Source of the DNA: Aselliscus stoliczkanus
Lineage: Eukaryota; Chordata; Mammalia; Chiroptera; Hipposideridae
Length of the DNA: 64,000 nt
Direction: 5' to 3'
Assembly (NCBI GenBank): GCA_033961575.1
Contig: CM066735.1
Location: 85,625,449 to 85,689,448, forward strand
Of the stretch, positions 59,861 through 64,000 are shown in pieces (within the stretch, counting starts at the first letter, position 1; every line of letters begins with the position of its first letter). The notes beneath the pieces are model-generated. The model was given only the letters and a program-made list of their open reading frames with translations. It was not told the DNA's origin and searched no databases. The translations under genes and the position numbers were made by a program.

Positions 59861-60605
59861 ACTTACCCCCAGACTTCTTAGAACAGGAAGAAAGATAACC
59901 CTAATTCATTTACGCCAATCTAATAGGACTTCTATTCTTCCTATCCAGATGCAATTTTGCTGATTAATGGGCTTACTTTTCCTGTTTGTTTGTTGTTGTT
60001 TTTTTTAAATGTCAGGTTGTGTTAAGGTGGAGTTATAAGGCAAGTAGGTTTATATGGCAAACATTATTACTTTTTCTGTTGTAAAGGAACTTTACATCGG
60101 TTGAGAAGATAATCTAAATCTCTGTGTTATGTTTTATTAAATTATGGACATTTTCAAATAGAAAACTAGACAGAACAGTAAAATGAATCCTAAGGACTCT
60201 GTAACTGAACTTCAATAATACTTGTTTTATTATTATTATGGGTGTATTTTTGTTTTAAGCACTTTAACATCGTATTGAAGGATACACATTATAAATGGGA
60301 TCGTTCCCTCTCTTATCCACAGCTGGAGACACAGAAGGGACAATTTAAAATAACTTGCTAAGGTAACAAGGAATGACCTTCAGAAGTGAGAAATTGGTTC
60401 ATAGTCCAGTTTGAACTAATTGGACTAATGCTGGGCCACGTGAAATCTCTGTTAAAAGCAAACAAATAAACACATTCACATGATCTGTCCTATAAATGAA
60501 AAAGTAAGGAATAGTGCTAAAAAACCCTGAGGTCATTACTAGTCATGTGATCTTAGACATCTTCCTTAATCGCTCTATATGCTGGTTTCTCTTCAGATCT
60601 TATAA
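59861..60605. other. No recognised gene
   Basis: AT-rich non-coding sequence with a possible short antisense L1M piece around 60135-60260. Confidence 0.35.
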
Positions 60606-60609
60606 ATCT

Positions 60610-60785
60610 TTCGCCTTTTACTTAATCCCTCTAAGTCTCAGTTCACTCATTTGTGGAATGGAGATGATAATCACCTCATAGGAAAGTTGTGAGTTAAATA
60701 AGATAATTATAAGTTCTTGGAGCAGTAATTGGCATATAGTAAGTGCTTAACAGTTGGTCACTATTGCTATTGTTACTATTAATTG
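60610..60785 (+). repeat. MIR SINE
   Basis: 'ctaagtctcagttcactcatttgtggaatggagatgataatcacctcatagg', 'agttaaataagataatt' and 'ggcatatagtaagtgcttaacagttggt' are MIR core to 3' terminus. Confidence 0.9.
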
Positions 60786-61656
60786 TTTTTACTTGCATGA
60801 GTTTCTTCTTTTTTTCTTCTAGGCCAGGGGATGAGTAGGGAAGGCTATAGAATGGCAAGAATATAAAAGTAACTGATCCTGTAGCTTTATGAATGATGCA
60901 TTATATAGTGGGGGATGACAATCAGAATTCCATTTTCTGTACATGGAGACCAAGTTGCTTCTACCAAATAGAGAGAGGTGGTCACTATGGATTAAGGATA
61001 ACTGGTTGCAGGTATATTTGTTCCAGGTACAAAGGTGGTTCAGGTTGCCATAGCAATGAGTACCTGTGGCGATGTTGATTTCTCAGATCAGAAGAAAGTT
61101 TCTTATAATTGGATCCTGGAAAGGTTTTGGAGATTTAGAAATATTTAAATGGAGTCATTTTGGTTTTGAGATCTTCACACAAACTGAGTTGGAAATCCTA
61201 ATTTCATCTGCTAGTTCTTTAGTTATTAAATCTCATTTGGGGATATTTTCCAACATGGAGAAGGAGATTTATGTGCCTCTTATTTGTGGTGATGGGGAGA
61301 GAAGGAAAGAGCCATTTCCACACAGACTTCATGTGTGCTCTATTTTAGTGCCAAGTGGGTGTTCTGCAGATTAGAAAGGTGTCTTAGGGGTGGCTCTCTA
61401 GAAACAGAGGCTAAGACGGGACTTTGGCTGCATGGTAGGGGTGTGCTCTCAGGAAAGAAAGAATAAGAATGAAAGATGCTAAGCAAGGATGTGGTTTCAT
61501 CTGGAGTCTGGCTTCTGCCCGATCCCCTGGGGAAATCCACAGCATGAAGCATACCATAGAACTGGGTCCATCTTGAAGCAGGGGGACTGGCTGTTGGCAC
61601 CCCCACATCAGCCAGATAGTGGCTGTGGGCAGCATGTCCCCAGCAGGAAGAGGAAG
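60786..61656. other. No recognised gene
   Basis: Non-coding sequence. The frame at 61066-61374 has no recognisable motif. Confidence 0.35.
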
Positions 61657-61783
61657 GTATAGTTTATCACATGTGATCATAAACCAAAGGGCAAACACAG
61701 GCACTTCAATGCCATGGCCATCCTCAGTGAGTAAATCATCCATCACATACCTATGCAGTTTTATCAAAATGAAAGTATAATAT
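61657..61783. repeat. Diverged repeat, copy 1
   Basis: 'tgatcataaaccaaagggcaaaca', 'atggccatcctcagtgagtaaatca' and 'gttttatcaaaatgaaagtataatat' recur in the same order and orientation at 62719-62840. The family is not recognised. Confidence 0.7.
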
Positions 61784-61939
61784 GTTAAACTGTTGTCTGA
61801 AGGCAGTTTCTCCAGCGAAGGAGGCAGCTATGGGCCATTAGCTGCCATGACTCACAGCAGTTAGGGGACTGGTGTATTGGCCTAATAAAGGGGATCTGGG
61901 AGAGATATCAGCAGAGTCCCCTACAGACGGTGCCTTCTT

Positions 61940-62090
61940 CTTTTCTTTCTTTTTTTTTTTTTTTAAGAAAGGAGACAAAGTACTTTTGTTTTTATTTTTA
62001 TTGTTTTTTGAGGGCAGTGACACTGGCCCTCATATGTGGGACCGAACCGGGGCCACCGGCTTCCTAACCACCGCGCCACTCAGCTGGCCC
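61940..62090 (-). mobile_element. tRNA-derived SINE (short form) with bipartite tail
   Basis: The target duplication acg(g/a)tgccttctt is at 61927-61939 and 62091-62103. The head has an internal deletion of about 12 bp within the tRNA-like part (ccggcttcctaacc on the plus strand). Two A-rich tracts (T on the plus strand) at about 61949-61964 and 61987-62010 are separated by about 20 bp of non-tail sequence. Confidence 0.9.
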
Positions 62091-62103
62091 ACGATGCCTT
62101 CTT

Positions 62104-62718
62104 TTGAAGTCAGTTTTGCGCCTCGTCATGCTGCTTTGACTGATAATTTATTCGGAACAGAGTGGTTAACATCTCTAGAGGGGATGCTCCGTTGTTTCTT
62201 GAGCTTGACTAATCCATGGGCGCTCTCTTCAGAGGGGAAAATTTTTGTAGCTTCCAATATTGGCTTAAGTTCTTTTTATTATAACTTTACTTAAGTACAT
62301 TTAAACCTCAGAGTTTCAATAAATTTCTTATGCTTTGGTTTCTTAAAAAGGCATGAAATCAAAACAAATTGAAAATTAATTTTTTTGAAGTATAAGACCA
62401 TTAAAAATCAAATTGACAACATAAATTCATTGTGATGATGATGCTGTTTTGCTGAAACTAAATTGCCCTGTCAAAATAAGTATGTGACTGTGCATGCAAA
62501 CGCACACTGTGTCCCATGTGTTGCGGGGCCTGTGTCACAGGAACTGTAAAGGACCGACTTTCTATCTTTTGTAATAGAAATTCTGCAAAACCATAGTTTG
62601 TAGAGATCATGAAGCTCTCCGACCTTTACTTGGCAAGAAGGAGTTATTTAGCATTTATATACAGTATGTCTCCACTCTTATCCTTAGCCCACAATAATCA
62701 AAGTACATGGTGACACAT
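62104..62718. other. No recognised gene or repeat
   Basis: AT-rich non-coding sequence. Confidence 0.4.
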
Positions 62719-62840
62719 TATGGTTTATTGTGATCATAAACCAAGGTGCAAACACAAGCATTTAAATGCTATGACCATCCTCAGTGAGTAGATCATTTAT
62801 AATATACCTACACAATTTTATCAGAATAAAAGTGTAATAT
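62719..62840. repeat. Diverged repeat, copy 2
   Basis: Homologous to 61657-61783 in direct orientation, about 1.06 kb downstream. At its left edge, tggtttat (62721-62728) and ataaacca (62736-62743) form an inverted repeat with a 7-nt loop. Confidence 0.7.
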
Positions 62841-62844
62841 TTAA

Positions 62845-63435
62845 ATTCCATTGAAAACACTATTTTGGAGCACTTAGGGGCCCCAGAGACTTGCACATCC
62901 TTTGATATGAGGCAGTAGCTCCATTTCATGAAACAGGAATATGTACAGGGTGAATTTGCCCAAGTGATGACACTTGGAATACTTAGGAAAGCACCATTCT
63001 GACTCCTGCTGGCTGGGACAAGAGGATGGGCATAAGGAAAGTCAGCAAATGGTGGGGTGAACCATTGATAATCTGAAAGAGCATCATGCCCCAAGTCTAA
63101 TTGCAATGTTTATGATTTAACTAAAAGGGAGTGTCCCTGGCTACCTGATGGTTTTGCGTATGGAGGCTGCCCCTTGTGCTCAGTACCCTCCTCTCCCTGC
63201 CACTGACTGAACACAGTGAAAACAGCAGGCAGCCATGACCTCCTGCTCAGGAGAGTACAGCAAGTGAGTTGGGGCACTGGGATTACTGGTGCATCCTGGG
63301 TGATTATGGGCATGGCCATGCTGCCTGCACGCTGTTCCAGCTGGGGAAGCTCAAGGATCAGAGTGCCCAGGCCACTGCTAAGGAAGGTTCTTGGCTTTCT
63401 TGCCGCCTCCCCCTGCTTCCCTAGAACAGAACCCT
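62845..63435. other. No recognised gene
   Basis: Non-coding sequence. The plus-strand frame at 63216-63494 runs into the SINE head complement and is not a gene. Confidence 0.35.
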
Positions 63436-63531
63436 GCTCCCTTAGATTCCCTGAGTCCCATGTGGGGATAGAACCTGCAACCTTGGTGTTGTGAACACTA
63501 TGCTCTAATCAACTGAGCAAACCAGCCACCC
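63436..63531 (-). mobile_element. tRNA-derived SINE head (VES-like), partial
   Basis: The minus strand reads ggtggctggtttgctcagttgattagagc, then 'caccaaggttgcaggttctatcccc', a tRNA-like A and B box. The body beyond about 63436 does not match the copy at 19702-19871. No target duplication was recognised. Confidence 0.65.
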
Positions 63532-63872
63532 ACCTCTTTGTTTTTTTGATAATTTCTTTTGCTGTGCAGAAGCCTTTTAGTTTGATCTAGTCCCATTCAC
63601 TCATTTTTTTGCTTTTACTTCCCTTGCCTTTGAGGTCAAATTCATAAAATCCTCTCTAAGTCCAAGGTCCATAAGTTCAATAGCTATGCTTTCTTCTATG
63701 CAATTTACTGTTCCAGGTCTTATATTTATGTCTTTGATCCCTTTTGATTTAATTTTCATGTATAGTGACAGATAGCAGTTTGCATCTCGTTTGCATGTAG
63801 CTTTCCAATTTTTCCAGCACCATTTTTTGAGGAGGCTTTCTTTTCTCCACTGTATGTTTTTGGCTCCTAGGC
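63532..63872 (-). mobile_element. L1 ORF2 fragment
   Basis: On the plus strand, 'ctgtgcagaagccttttagtttgatctag', 'gcttttacttcccttgcctttgaggtcaa', and 'tttccagcaccattttttgaggaggctttc' are antisense L1 ORF2 downstream of the reverse transcriptase. It is older than and distinct from the full-length L1. It is truncated at both ends. Confidence 0.85.
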
Positions 63873-63966
63873 GTTAAAACCATCCTACCTGGTAATGACC
63901 TCTAACATTCACTTGAGAATGACTGAATCCACATGGTGGGATGTGAAGTACACTAGAAGAGCCTTC

Positions 63967-64000
63967 CTACTTAAAGTGTGATCCCTGGACCAGTAGCATC
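63967..64000 (+). mobile_element. Possible MER5-type element cut by the window edge
   Basis: 'aaagtgtgatccctggaccagtagcatc' resembles the start of MER5A. Only about 30 bases are visible. Confidence 0.45.

Overview
This window looks like intergenic or deep intronic DNA from a placental mammal. It is AT-rich, has no convincing host exon, and is built mostly of interspersed repeats of many ages. The youngest repeats are tRNA-derived SINEs (heads like GGCCGGCCnnGTGG, bodies ending in CCCCAATAAA), and the L1 3' ends read toward TTGTACACCTGAAACTAATTAAAA. I associate this combination with laurasiatherians and most of all with bats (possibly a rhinolophoid-type genome). The species call is inference from remembered repeat styles; no database was searched.

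Layout. 1-8.0 kb: two co-oriented ancient LTRs, a MER53-type foldback, MIRs, old antisense L1 pieces and three young SINEs. 8.7-11.0 kb: an internally deleted HAL1-like L1 carrying a nested Tigger-like MITE. 11-24 kb: mostly unrecognised sequence with a (CT)n array, a long composite SINE, MaLR-type LTR relics and MIRs. 24.4-27.8 kb: SINEs nested in old L1M fragments, then a younger 5'-truncated L1. 28-38 kb: MIRs, MER5, LTR relics, old L1 and a MIR/LTR/SINE nest. 38.14-45.55 kb: a complete 7.4-kb L1 on the minus strand, bounded by a 13-bp target-site duplication, with a GC-rich monomeric 5'UTR and broken ORF1 and ORF2. 45.6-64 kb: MaLR LTRs, L2/MIR, a rearranged mariner, a Tigger-like MITE, microsatellites, two SINEs and an L1 fragment at the right edge.

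The only recognisable protein-coding content is transposon-derived: L1 ORF1 and ORF2, older L1 ORF2 fragments, and part of a mariner transposase. All are disrupted. I found no rRNA, functional tRNA, CRISPR, operon or host promoter. The most interesting points are the MER53 hairpin resembling the miR-1302 family, the tandem promoter-like monomers of the L1, the inverted core of the mariner relic, a SINE with a possible 3' transduction, and the coexistence of short and long forms of one SINE. Family names are from memory and should be confirmed with a repeat library.
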